DNA of 24,242 bases from a virus. This document shows, one piece after another, positions 1 through 5,967 of the stretch. A program made the position numbers and the translations under genes. The stretch lies in the IMG/VR virus record IMGVR_UViG_3300023210_000217, positions 1-24,242 of that record. The stretch is one strand, 5' to 3'. The notes beneath the pieces are model-generated. The model was given only the letters and a program-made list of their open reading frames with translations. It did not search any database and was not told where the DNA came from. Positions within the stretch are counted from its first letter, which is position 1; every line of letters starts with the position of its first letter.

Positions 1-573
1 CTCCGCGGGGATTTTGTTTTTGTCAACGATTTCAAAGTCCCAAACCTTTACGGACGTGTTGTTCATCGTCTTAGTCTTGGGCGGTGGTGGCGGTGGCGGG
101 GCGAACTGAGCCGGGGCGGGCTCCTCGGCGATATCAACGACCTTCCCTCCAAACGTGACCGGCGCGGCCTCGGCTTGCTCCTGGGCCTTGATTGCTTCCT
201 CCTGAGCCTTGCGTGCTTCCTCCTGAGCAACGCGACGAGCTTCGGCGTCGGCCTCGGCTTGCTTCTTGGTGGCGTAGTCGCCGTTGATTTTTCGGATTCG
301 ATCCGTTCCGGCCTTGAGCTCGTTTACCATTTCTTTCGCTTGAGTGTCAATCGCCTTGCTGAAATCGAGCGCGGGGCGCTTGACCTCCATCCGGATTTTG
401 TCGAGTTTCTTAGCATGTTTCGCGGCCCGCGTTTGAAGCGCGCCAGCGGCCTCAAATTGAGAGTCTGAGTCGATCGCTTCGACCTCTGCGAGTTCTGTGA
501 GGATTTCGTCGCGTTCAGCGACCCATTCAGCCCGGCATAGGCCGGTGGTGTCCAGTTTAATTACGTTAGGCAT
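1..573 (-). CDS. coiled-coil phage protein next to RecT-like gene (partial)
   Basis: This frame opens with ATG at 573 and runs off the left edge, giving at least 191 residues. The first ~100 residues are charged and helical. Residues ~100-135 are a Glu/Ala/Gln/Lys-rich coiled coil with a repeated AQEEA pattern, followed by a run of seven prolines near residue 165. The last visible part (VKVWDFEIVDKNKIP) resembles the C-terminal end of phage coiled-coil proteins often encoded beside single-strand annealing proteins. The start overlaps the stop of the upstream RecT-like gene by 8 bases, so the two are probably co-translated. A role as recombination partner is inferred from neighbourhood only; no catalytic motif is visible. 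Confidence 0.75.
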   Translation of the reverse strand, partial: MPNVIKLDTTGLCRAEWVAERDEILTELAEVEAIDSDSQFEAAGALQTRAAKHAKKLDKIRMEVKRPALDFSKAIDTQAKEMVNELKAGTDRIRKINGDYATKKQAEADAEARRVAQEEARKAQEEAIKAQEQAEAAPVTFGGKVVDIAEEPAPAQFAPPPPPPPKTKTMNNTSVKVWDFEIVDKNKIPAE

Positions 574-1375
574 TGTTTATCACCTTTTGTATTTCGTTTT
601 TGTGGTTCTGGGTTAGGGCCGGATCGGTCATCTTGAGCGCGAGTCCGAGCTGGTCGACCGGGATAGCTGACCAAGGCTGACCGTCGAACGTCGTGTTCAT
701 GGCCGGGCAAACCGTGTAGTCGACCTCGTCGAACGGAGTCGGGTCCGCTTCAAGCGTTGCCGGAACCATGTTCACCGCGGTTTGTGGCGTTGCCTGGGTT
801 GGTATGGCGTTCAGGTCCACGGCAACCGGCGCGGCGGCCTGTGCGGGCTGTTCTGCGTTGTATACGTCCTGCATTTCTTCAGGCGCGTAGACGCCTGCAA
901 CGGCGGCAGGGCAAATCATCCGGACCGCCCGAGTAATACAGCGAGCGCGTAATTGCGCGGCGGGATCCTTCTCCCAATTAGACCCCGGTTTGATATACCC
1001 GGCTTCCTCGGCCTCGGCATAGGTGAACGCGATTTCCTTGTCTTGGTTTTTGCCGAAGGACCATTTCCCGACCGCGGCGATTTTGTCCCATTGAGTCCAC
1101 TCGACCTCGCCGCCAAGCGCCATGAACTCGGCAAGCATACGGTCAGAGCGCATTGTTACTTTGCCGCGCCCGTCGACGTGATAGCGCCGCCCGAATTCGA
1201 GAAGGCTCATCCGCTCCTGGACGCATGTCGCGGCGATCACGAGCCCCGCCGCCGGAGACGATGCCCCGAGCATTTGAGACTGTGCGATAAAGTCGCCCAG
1301 AAGGACCATGTCATTCATTCCGTTAATAGGAAGGGGCGCGGTGTCCTCGCGTTTTGTGAGTTCGGCGTTACTCAT
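566..1375 (-). CDS. RecT-like single-strand annealing protein
   Basis: The 269-residue protein resembles phage RecT-family recombinases, which anneal complementary single strands in phage recombination and replication. The most telling part is at about residues 135-170, where a Trp-x-x-Asp-Pro stretch leads into an arginine-rich helix (LRARCITRAVRMICP) and then AGVYAPEEM; this arrangement is typical of the family. The N-terminal half contains the usual predicted alpha/beta core. The C-terminal third (from ~175) is Ala/Pro/Thr-rich and probably flexible. It overlaps the upstream CxxCxGxG gene (ATGAGTAA) and the downstream coiled-coil gene (8 bases each), as expected in one operon. No exonuclease partner is seen in the window; it may lie to the left. 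Family assignment is by eye. Confidence 0.7.
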   Translation of the reverse strand: MSNAELTKREDTAPLPINGMNDMVLLGDFIAQSQMLGASSPAAGLVIAATCVQERMSLLEFGRRYHVDGRGKVTMRSDRMLAEFMALGGEVEWTQWDKIAAVGKWSFGKNQDKEIAFTYAEAEEAGYIKPGSNWEKDPAAQLRARCITRAVRMICPAAVAGVYAPEEMQDVYNAEQPAQAAAPVAVDLNAIPTQATPQTAVNMVPATLEADPTPFDEVDYTVCPAMNTTFDGQPWSAIPVDQLGLALKMTDPALTQNHKNEIQKVINNA

Positions 1376-1907
1376 CGTCTGAGCCCTCCGCGGTTACGCT
1401 GACGATGATTTGGCCGGACCCGTCGCACTCTGAGCAAGGTTTCGGGTCGTCGTATCCATCTTGAGTGCTTCCGATCCCGTCGCAAGCGTGGCAATCAACG
1501 GTCGCGCTCGTTTCCGGTGGGTTGTCCTCGTCATAGTCGAGTTGCATCTGCTTTTCGAGCCCCTCCATTTCCCGATCCTCGATTACCTGGTCATTGTCGA
1601 GGCGGCGAACCGTGACGGTCCCGGCCTCGTAATCAAACACGGCCTCACATTTTACGTCGCGTTCCTCGACGCCCTCCGAGATGCTCTTTGAAAGGTCCGA
1701 CTGGCGAACTCTCAAGGCGTAAATGGCCTGTTCGATCACGTCCTTTTCCGCCTTGAACTCGGCCTTTCGTTCGAATAGTTCGAGGTGGTAGTTTGCAACG
1801 GACATAACGACCGAGGCAAGCGCCCCTCCTCGTTCCAGCCGCTCGGCCTCTGTGAGCTCGCACCCAAGGGCGCGGACTTCGATTTCTTTCTTCGTGGTTT
1901 CGTTCAT
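1368..1907 (-). CDS. coiled-coil protein with C-terminal CxxCxGxG zinc motif
   Basis: The protein has 179 residues. About residues 1-80 are charged and helical, consistent with a coiled coil. Residues ~80-120 look like a small beta segment (EAVFDYEAGTVTVRRLDND). The C-terminal part has two Cys pairs, CHACDGIG and CSECDGSG, about 14 residues apart. These match the DnaJ-type CxxCxGxG zinc-binding repeat, but only one zinc site's worth is present, whereas DnaJ has four repeats. There is no J domain, so it is not a DnaJ homologue. The start at 1907 is preceded by AACACAGGAACAG, a good ribosome site. It sits directly upstream of the RecT-like gene and may act with it, which is inference. Confidence 0.75.
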   Translation of the reverse strand: MNETTKKEIEVRALGCELTEAERLERGGALASVVMSVANYHLELFERKAEFKAEKDVIEQAIYALRVRQSDLSKSISEGVEERDVKCEAVFDYEAGTVTVRRLDNDQVIEDREMEGLEKQMQLDYDEDNPPETSATVDCHACDGIGSTQDGYDDPKPCSECDGSGQIIVSVTAEGSDDE

Positions 1908-1948
1908 TTTCTACTGTTCCTGTGTTGGGGGTTGTCCCGAAAGCCGGG

Positions 1949-2197
1949 CTATTTGGTCAATATTGCAAGATCCTGAATCTTGCGCGGTATCGTGCTTCGT
2001 CCTCCTATGTTGACGAGGGCGTATGTTTCCCCCTCGAATATGTTGATTTCGTCAAGAGTCCCGACGATCTCCACCTCGGGCGTTCCGTGTCGAGTTCCGA
2101 TAACCGCGACTGATTCGCCGCCCTTGGTGTACTGGATTGGCCGCGTGTAGATTTTCCCCTTGTGTCCGAAGGTTTCCATTTCGTTGGCAAGTTTCAT
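1949..2197 (-). CDS. small hypothetical protein (82 aa)
   Basis: A small, probably beta-rich protein that I do not recognise. Alternating hydrophobic residues and several glycines (YTKGGESVAVIGTRHG and EIVGTLDEINIFEG) suggest a compact SH3-like or OB-like barrel, but this is a guess from pattern. The start at 2197 is chosen because AGGGAG lies 8 bases upstream; an internal Met at residue 7 is less well placed. It begins 4 bases after the end of the zinc-ribbon gene, so it belongs to the leftward operon. Confidence 0.6.
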   Translation of the reverse strand: MKLANEMETFGHKGKIYTRPIQYTKGGESVAVIGTRHGTPEVEIVGTLDEINIFEGETYALVNIGGRSTIPRKIQDLAILTK

Positions 2198-2201
2198 CCG
2201 T

Positions 2202-2513
2202 CTAACTCCCTATGTTTTGATTGCGTATCCGGTCCAATATTGGCCGGGGTTCTCGTGATTGTCTGTTTTGTTCGCGCTTGCAAAAAAAGCACAGCCCCGC
2301 CTGATCCTTGACCGAGGCAAAATCGCGCCCGCAATTCGGGCAGGTGTGTTTCAGGTTCCGCGACTCCTTGAGGAGTCCAGCGAACGATTTACATTTACGG
2401 CAGATTCCCGAATTGTCAAGGTTTCCGATTAATGTCACGTCGCCGCACTCTGAGCAAGGTTTCGCTTTATGCGGGCATGAGTCGGTGAACAGTCGTATTA
2501 TTGATCTGAGCAT
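2202..2513 (-). CDS. small zinc-ribbon protein
   Basis: 103 residues with four Cys pairs: CSEC, CRKC, CPNC and CFFC. The pairs are spaced as two zinc-ribbon knuckle sets, and the protein is otherwise basic. This suggests two zinc sites and nucleic-acid or protein binding; no enzyme motif is visible. The start overlaps the end of the upstream HTH gene by 16 bases in a different frame. The exact start is somewhat uncertain because another Met is not available until late in the protein, but all Cys pairs lie within the called frame. Confidence 0.65.
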   Translation of the reverse strand: MLRSIIRLFTDSCPHKAKPCSECGDVTLIGNLDNSGICRKCKSFAGLLKESRNLKHTCPNCGRDFASVKDQAGLCFFCKREQNRQSREPRPILDRIRNQNIGS

Positions 2514-2719
2514 AGATCCAAGAGCTCCTGTGCGAGTTTTGACATGTGCTGTTTCTTGAGCCGGTCGCGGGCGGCCTCGATCTTTTTAGCGACCGAGCCG
2601 GAGACGTCGCCTTCGAGGTTGTTGTAAACGGTTTGGAGAGACACCCCGAGGGCTTCGGCGGCAATCGCCTTGCACCCTCCGCAATGTTCGTTGATGAATT
2701 GTTCAAGTTCGTTTGGCAT
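2498..2719 (-). CDS. small helix-turn-helix DNA-binding protein (Cro/YdaS-like)
   Basis: 73 residues. The segment at residues ~16-36 (CKAIAAEALGVSLQTVYNNLE) has the spacing of a helix-turn-helix: first helix, Gly at the turn, then a recognition helix beginning SLQTVYN. The length and single HTH match small phage regulators such as Cro or YdaS-type proteins. The start is supported by a strong ribosome site (AAGGAAGGAAA directly before ATG). As the second gene after the divergent control region, it is a natural candidate to bind the repeated TTAAYGGAAA sites there, which is inference. The C-terminal half is a charged helix and may dimerise. Confidence 0.7.
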   Translation of the reverse strand: MPNELEQFINEHCGGCKAIAAEALGVSLQTVYNNLEGDVSGSVAKKIEAARDRLKKQHMSKLAQELLDLCSDQ

Positions 2720-2770
2720 TTTCCTTCCTTCGCCGGGATAACCCGCCCGGCGCGGGGTGGTGGGTTAGAT

Positions 2771-3043
2771 TCAGTCGGTGAAACATTCCACCGCGCTAAC
2801 ATATTGCGCCTGTCGCATATTGCGCCAGGCCACTTTGTAGTCATTAATAGTTTCGTCAGATTCGCCACCGTTGGAATATTCGACCTCGGACTTGTCGTAT
2901 GCAACCGCAAAGGCCTTTTCAGTGTCCATCGCTCGTTGTCTGTCGTACTCTTGTCCATCCCTTGCGTAATCTTTACCAGACTCTAACATTTCTTTTCGCA
3001 AAGCTAATGTGCTCTCTCTTGTCGTTGTTTCTGCGTCTGCCAT
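2771..3043 (-). CDS. small acidic hypothetical protein (90 aa), first gene of leftward operon
   Basis: I do not recognise this protein. It is strongly charged, mostly helical and soluble, with no Cys pairs except a single Cys near the C-terminus, and no membrane segment. GGAGA lies 9 bases upstream of the ATG at 3043. It is the first gene leftward of the divergent promoter region, a position often held by early regulators or anti-host proteins, but nothing in the sequence shows a function. Confidence 0.6.
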   Translation of the reverse strand: MADAETTTRESTLALRKEMLESGKDYARDGQEYDRQRAMDTEKAFAVAYDKSEVEYSNGGESDETINDYKVAWRNMRQAQYVSAVECFTD

Positions 3044-3082
3044 CTTGCTTTTCTCCGTTTTGGTTACTGTTCCGTTTCTCCT

Positions 3083-3110
3083 AATTTAATCATCTATTAA
3101 CGGAAAGCAA
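3083..3110 (-). promoter_or_regulatory. candidate leftward promoter
   Basis: Reading the minus strand, TTGCTT (3110-3105) and TAAATT (3088-3083) are 16 bases apart. The match to sigma-70 boxes is modest, but this is the only intergenic region ahead of the leftward operon. It overlaps one TTAAYGGAAA repeat, so a protein bound there would block it. Confidence 0.35.
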
Positions 3111-3127
3111 GCGCATTTAATGGAAAA
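3098..3127. repeat. direct repeat, candidate operator pair
   Basis: TTAACGGAAA (3098-3107) and TTAATGGAAA (3118-3127) differ at one base and start exactly 20 bases apart, about two helical turns, so bound proteins would face the same side. A related inverted copy, TTCCGTT, is at 3071-3077. An 8-base inverted repeat, CCTAATTT (3080-3087) and AAATTAGG (3134-3141), brackets the pair. This layout fits an operator region for a small phage repressor. Confidence 0.45.
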
Positions 3128-3169
3128 AAGAGAAAATTAGGCAAATAAGAGCAAAAGAGGTTGCGCGTG

Positions 3170-3178
3170 TGGTATATT
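3170..3178 (+). promoter_or_regulatory. candidate extended -10 promoter for rightward genes
   Basis: TGGTATATT is an extended -10 element (TG-n-TATAWT form) with no clear -35 box. It lies 51 bases upstream of the terminase small subunit start and would drive the rightward transcript. Confidence 0.35.
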
Positions 3179-3228
3179 CTAGGTATTGTGAATTACTTAC
3201 TTATAAACTGCTTACGAGGGCTTGACAT

Positions 3229-3693
3229 ATGGCTAAAGGTGATCGACTCACGAACAAACAGCGGAAATTTGCGCTGAATGCCATATCTGGAATGGACAAC
3301 TCAGACGCCTATCGCGATGCTTACCCGGCGTCACGTAAGTGGAAGTCTTCCTCAGTGGCTAATTCCGCTCAAACTCTGCGCAGGAATCCACTGGTCTCAG
3401 CCTTTATCGAAGAGGGCCAGCAAAAAGCGCTGCAAGGCGCCATACTCACCCGCCAACGTGCTCTGGAGATCCTTTCAGAGCAGGCAGAGGGAAAAGCCAT
3501 GTCAGTCACCAGGACATCCACCAGCACACCGGAAGGTACGGTCACATCAGTTGCCGAAAAAACTCTTGTCAGCGACAGCAAGGCAGCTATCGACTCCCTA
3601 GCCAAACTGGAAGGCTGGAATAAGGAAAAATCCGTGGGCGAGTCGGAAGGCGTCATTTTGAATTTTAATCTCAGTCCGAGTAAGGGGAAGTAG
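3229..3693 (+). CDS. terS: terminase small subunit
   Basis: 154 residues. The N-terminus (LTNKQRKFALNAISGMDNSD followed by AY-x-AYP) and the following segment with NSA-x-x-LRRNPLV-x-x-FIEE match the DNA-binding N-terminal domain of phage terminase small subunits. This protein recognises the packaging site and hands DNA to the large subunit. Residues ~75-154 would form the oligomerisation and large-subunit-binding part. CGAGGG lies 8 bases before the ATG. It is the first gene rightward of the divergent control region. Oddly, the large subunit is more than 5 kb away on the other strand rather than adjacent. Confidence 0.85.
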   Translation: MAKGDRLTNKQRKFALNAISGMDNSDAYRDAYPASRKWKSSSVANSAQTLRRNPLVSAFIEEGQQKALQGAILTRQRALEILSEQAEGKAMSVTRTSTSTPEGTVTSVAEKTLVSDSKAAIDSLAKLEGWNKEKSVGESEGVILNFNLSPSKGK

Positions 3694-3829
3694 GCTAAAG
3701 ATAGCGGATTACACCCACTGGCACACATCGCAGCTACTTGCGCCGTCCTCCTCGATGCAGAGAACGCAGGCAAGCTAATTGATGATAGACCCCCAAATTA
3801 ATTCAACCAATAACAACAGGAGTAACAAC

Positions 3830-4297
3830 ATGTTCCCCATCCTAGCAGCACTCGCAGCAGCACCCCAGATCATTGACGCAGGCTCAGAGCTTGTGTCCAG
3901 CCTGTCTGAACTTTTCGGCGCAGGCGAAGAGCAGATCAAGGAAGCGATGGAGCTTGACCCCAAATGCCCCGAGAATGGCAAGGGGATCGGCCTGGCCGCT
4001 CGTCACAATGCTATCTCCCATCTGATCGCCTCGTTCCAGCCTGGCGAGGAAGGCGAGCTTGACGAGTCAGAAAAGGTCCTCAGCGATTATATCCAGCTCA
4101 ATTTGCAGGGCGCTGTGCGGGGCATCGAGTCCAGAATGGAGCTCATCAAAATGCAAAACGCGATGATGGCCATGCAAAATGGCAAAACTCCAGCAGAACC
4201 CATGGAGTTCGTCGAAGCGCCCAACGGCTACACGCCCGATGGACAGGTCGCAGCGTCAGAGCCTATCCAGATGGCATCAGACGACGAAAATTTCTAA
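3830..4297 (+). CDS. hypothetical protein (155 aa), possible structural or membrane-associated
   Basis: The start at 3830 is chosen because AACAGGAG lies 7 bases upstream; an in-frame ATG at 3779 lacks a ribosome site and would add 17 Asn-rich residues. The first ~30 residues are hydrophobic and helical (Ala/Leu/Ile-rich), followed by an acidic helical domain and a Met-rich segment (residues ~100-120: ELIKMQNAMMAMQNGK). I do not recognise the family. Its N-terminal layout (hydrophobic helix, then acidic stretch ending in a DP motif) loosely resembles that of the next gene, so the two may be distant paralogues; this is weak. Confidence 0.65.
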   Translation: MFPILAALAAAPQIIDAGSELVSSLSELFGAGEEQIKEAMELDPKCPENGKGIGLAARHNAISHLIASFQPGEEGELDESEKVLSDYIQLNLQGAVRGIESRMELIKMQNAMMAMQNGKTPAEPMEFVEAPNGYTPDGQVAASEPIQMASDDENF

Positions 4298-4321
4298 GCC
4301 GGTTGCCTCAGGTTCCCCACC

Positions 4322-4358
4322 GGCTGGCCGCATTACGCCATTGCGGTCGGCCATTTTT
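4322..4358 (+). terminator. Rho-independent terminator
   Basis: An 11-bp stem pairs 4322-4332 with 4342-4352, including two G-U pairs and no mismatches, with a 9-base loop. It is followed by A and five Ts. It lies 25 bases after the stop of the 155-aa gene and before the 108-aa gene, so it probably reduces read-through from the terminase small subunit transcript. Confidence 0.75.
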
Positions 4359-4381
4359 CCATTTACGCAAGGAAACACATT

Positions 4382-4708
4382 ATGAACATCCTATCAGTAA
4401 TCAAAAACGTCACCCCCACGATAGCCAGTGCCATCGCCGCCGTCGACATCGTGGCAGACCTCATCAGGGACGAGGACCCCGCAGAGGTCCAGCAACTCAT
4501 TGACTACGATCCTGAGTTGACTAACTACACCGCCCGCATGGTTGAGGAACTGGCAGAGCTCAACGCCAGACTTAACACGCTGGCCGACTTCCTTGATGAT
4601 GACCGCTTCGAGGAGCTGACTCACGAGGCCCAGCACCGCGTAATCGACCAACGAAACTACATGACCAGGTACGCCAAGGTCCTTCGAGTCAGGATCGAGC
4701 GGGACTAA
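4382..4708 (+). CDS. crAss001_48-like small phage protein
   Basis: 108 residues. Residues ~55-108 show the pattern ELAELNARLNTLADFL, then F-x-x-L, a Gln/Asn-rich helix, and a final MTRYAKVLRVRI. This matches a widespread small phage domain found in crAssphage ORF 48 and many unrelated phages, of unknown function and predicted to be a helical hairpin. Residues 1-35 are a hydrophobic helix preceding an acidic stretch (IRDEDPAEV). AAGGAAAC precedes the ATG. The domain call is by pattern recognition. Confidence 0.65.
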   Translation: MNILSVIKNVTPTIASAIAAVDIVADLIRDEDPAEVQQLIDYDPELTNYTARMVEELAELNARLNTLADFLDDDRFEELTHEAQHRVIDQRNYMTRYAKVLRVRIERD

Positions 4709-4739
4709 TCATTCAAACACACACAGGAGACGATCAGTA

Positions 4740-5072
4740 ATGGGAACGATAAAAAATGAAAAATTCGGCGGTATTATCAAGGAAGAATCACGCAGGTTGG
4801 CACTTCTTCCCATAACATCAGGACTTATTATCGATGTACTAACAGGGAAGGCTACAGTAGGTGGCATGCCAGAAGGTGCAACTATTATCGATTGTCACTA
4901 TGAATTCCAATACAACGCCTTCATGATCAAGCTTGAACACGAAAGCTTTGATAAGCTATCACCAGGGCAAATGTTGCCTATGCTTAATACCTACGCAACT
5001 TACTCATCGTCTATCCCACATGGAGAAGTTGTAGCTGAACTATCAACGCACACAGGAGAACAGATAGCATGA
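4740..5072 (+). CDS. hypothetical protein (110 aa)
   Basis: Unrecognised. The sequence looks alpha/beta, with a central predicted beta segment (ATIIDCHYEFQYNAFMIKLEH) that could form a small sheet. ACAGGAG lies about 10 bases upstream of the ATG. The stop overlaps the next start (ATGA), indicating coupled translation with the Cys-rich gene that follows. Local base composition is somewhat more AT-rich than the genes on either side. Confidence 0.65.
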   Translation: MGTIKNEKFGGIIKEESRRLALLPITSGLIIDVLTGKATVGGMPEGATIIDCHYEFQYNAFMIKLEHESFDKLSPGQMLPMLNTYATYSSSIPHGEVVAELSTHTGEQIA

Positions 5073-5305
5073 AACGAGTATTCAGGTCCCTAGCCATTCC
5101 AGTCACCACCCACAAGAATACAAGCGTCCTCACAACTCCGTGCCCAGCTGGCAAGTCCTGCATGGTTGCGTCTGGAGCGTGTAACGATTGCCCTAGCCGC
5201 GCAGACTTCAAACGAGTAGACGTTGATACGGTATCGTGTGCCAAGCGGATCAACCGGCCGCCAGATGTGCTCTATAGCAATCCGTTCACGCGAGGGTTGC
5301 GGTGA
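5069..5305 (+). CDS. small Cys-rich hypothetical protein (78 aa)
   Basis: The centre carries four clustered cysteines in the pattern C-x5-C-x6-C-x2-C (around CPAGKSCMVASGACNDC), suggesting a small metal-binding knuckle, plus one more Cys near residue 58. I do not recognise a family. It is coupled by ATGA to the gene before it, with ACAGGAG upstream, and overlaps the following mini-gene by one base (TGATG). Confidence 0.6.
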   Translation: MKRVFRSLAIPVTTHKNTSVLTTPCPAGKSCMVASGACNDCPSRADFKRVDVDTVSCAKRINRPPDVLYSNPFTRGLR

Positions 5306-5415
5306 TGCCTGACCAAGAATTTACAGGGCTCTGCATAGGTGGGCCGCTGGATGGCAAAATGCTGACACGACAACGGAAGCTCAAACATATGTGCCCATTG
5401 CTTCAAACCCGCTAA
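5305..5415 (+). CDS. 36-aa mini-protein with GGPLDG motif
   Basis: The start overlaps the preceding stop (TGATG), so it can be translated by re-initiation. The motif CIGGPLDGK at residues 10-18 is familiar from longer small phage and bacterial proteins that begin with a GGPLDG turn. Here the protein stops soon after, so it may be a truncated copy. No function is known to me. Confidence 0.45.
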   Translation: MPDQEFTGLCIGGPLDGKMLTRQRKLKHMCPLLQTR

Positions 5416-5430
5416 ATCAAGAGATAAAGC

Positions 5431-5458
5431 TTGACATACCACACCGATTAGTTATTGT
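5431..5458 (+). promoter_or_regulatory. sigma-70-like promoter for the tRNA cluster
   Basis: A perfect TTGACA (5431-5436) is followed after 16 bases by TATTGT (5453-5458); overlapping alternatives such as TAGTAT follow within a few bases. It lies in the only gap before the tRNA genes and would start transcription about 60 bases upstream of tRNA-Thr. Confidence 0.6.
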
Positions 5459-5480
5459 AGTATTTTCAATGTATAACGCA

Positions 5481-5505
5481 TAACAGGAGTGGCATTATGA
5501 TTTAG
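5481..5505 (+). other. orphan gene leader: ribosome site plus ATG-ATT-TAG
   Basis: The AACAGGAG leader used before many genes in this window occurs here at 5482-5489 with an ATG at 5497 in the right place, but the frame stops after two codons (TAG at 5503). It is either a remnant of a gene replaced by the tRNA block or a minimal ORF. Confidence 0.4.
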
Positions 5506-5523
5506 TATAACCCTATCCCCTTA

Positions 5524-5599
5524 GCTTTCTTAGCTCAGTTGGTAGAGCTCTTCCTTTGTAAGGAAATTGTCGTCAGTTCGACTCTGACAGAAAGCTCCA
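5524..5599 (+). tRNA. tRNA-Thr (anticodon TGT)
   Basis: A complete cloverleaf. The acceptor stem GCTTTCT pairs fully with AGAAAGC. The D-stem is GCTC/GAGC. The anticodon loop TTTGTAA has T33 and anticodon TGT at 5557-5559. The T-arm is GTCAG-TTCGACT-CTGAC, and the CCA end is encoded at 5597-5599. The outermost anticodon-stem pair (C5550-A5566) is mismatched; the other four pair. Confidence 0.9.
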
Positions 5600-5659
5600 A
5601 GGCACATTTAACCTTCAAACGATAAAGTGCCGCCCCCTGCTTGGTGTAGGGGTTCTTAT

Positions 5660-5736
5660 TGACTCATAGCTCAGCAGGTTAGAGCGCCAGTCCGATAAAC
5701 TGGGTGTCCTTGGTTCAAATCCAAGTGAGTCAACCA
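5660..5736 (+). tRNA. tRNA-Ile (anticodon GAT) with C33
   Basis: A complete 77-base cloverleaf. The acceptor TGACTCA pairs with TGAGTCA over 7 bp. The D-stem is GCTC/GAGC, the anticodon stem CCAGT/ACTGG (5 bp) and the T-arm TTGG-containing with loop TTCAAAT. ACCA is encoded at 5733-5736. The anticodon loop is CCGATAA, giving GAT at 5694-5696 but a C at position 33, where nearly all tRNAs have U. Confidence 0.85.
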
Positions 5737-5793
5737 GACCTACAGTATCCGCATTTAGTTGCAGTCTGGATCCGGGCTTGGTGCTGTAGTGTC

Positions 5794-5869
5794 GCGAGAG
5801 TGGTGTAAGTGCACTGCCGGCCCTGGTTGCCAATGGAAAGTATAGGTTCAAATCCTATCTCTCGCACCA
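5794..5869 (+). tRNA. tRNA-like gene, isotype unclear, distorted D and anticodon arms
   Basis: The acceptor GCGAGAG pairs with CTCTCGC (7 bp). The T-arm ATAGG-TTCAAAT-CCTAT is perfect, and ACCA is encoded, for a normal total of 76 bases. The D-arm is short (GTG-TAAGTG-CAC) and lacks the usual GG pair. No clean 5-bp anticodon stem can be drawn: GGC/GCC closing the loop CCTGGTT would give TGG (Pro), while a TTGCCAA loop would give GCC (Gly) with an unpaired stem. It may be a decaying tRNA or one with an unusual fold. Confidence 0.5.
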
Positions 5870-5941
5870 AGGCAATCAGCCCCGGTTCAACTCCGGGCCG
5901 GGATTAATCACCCCGGTAGTGTAGTGATAGCACAGTTGCCA
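5870..5941 (+). tRNA. permuted tRNA: 3' half placed before 5' half
   Basis: Bases 5872-5904 read as positions 39-72 of a tRNA: anticodon-stem 3' strand GCAAT, 4-base variable loop, T-arm CCCGG-TTCAACT-CCGGG, and acceptor 3' strand CCGGGAT. After a 5-base linker (TAATC), bases 5910-5939 read as positions 1-31: acceptor ACCCCGG, TA, D-arm GTGT-AGTGATA-GCAC, A26, and anticodon 5' strand GTTGC. The two halves are complementary: the acceptor pairs at 6 of 7 positions, and the anticodon stem at 5 of 5 with one G-U, plus a further C5940-G5871 pair. No complete linear tRNA can be drawn. CCA is not encoded. The anticodon is not defined. It could be a true permuted gene or what remains of a tandem pair after deletion. 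Confidence 0.5.
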
Positions 5942-5967
5942 CGTTTTAATTCACAACAGGAATAACC

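Noticed and set aside
953-1402. 149-codon plus-strand open frame opposite the RecT-like gene
   Set aside because: It is antisense to a gene with clear family features and overlapping operon joints, and has no ribosome site; it is a shadow of GC-rich codons.
2467-2958. 163-codon minus-strand frame across the HTH and 90-aa genes
   Set aside because: The HTH gene in another frame has a strong ribosome site and a recognisable motif, and the 90-aa gene fits the operon; this frame has neither.
5941-5967. Group I intron splitting the tRNA at the anticodon loop
   Set aside because: Only a gene leader follows the 5' half; there is no room for intron core elements, and the 3' half lies upstream instead of downstream.
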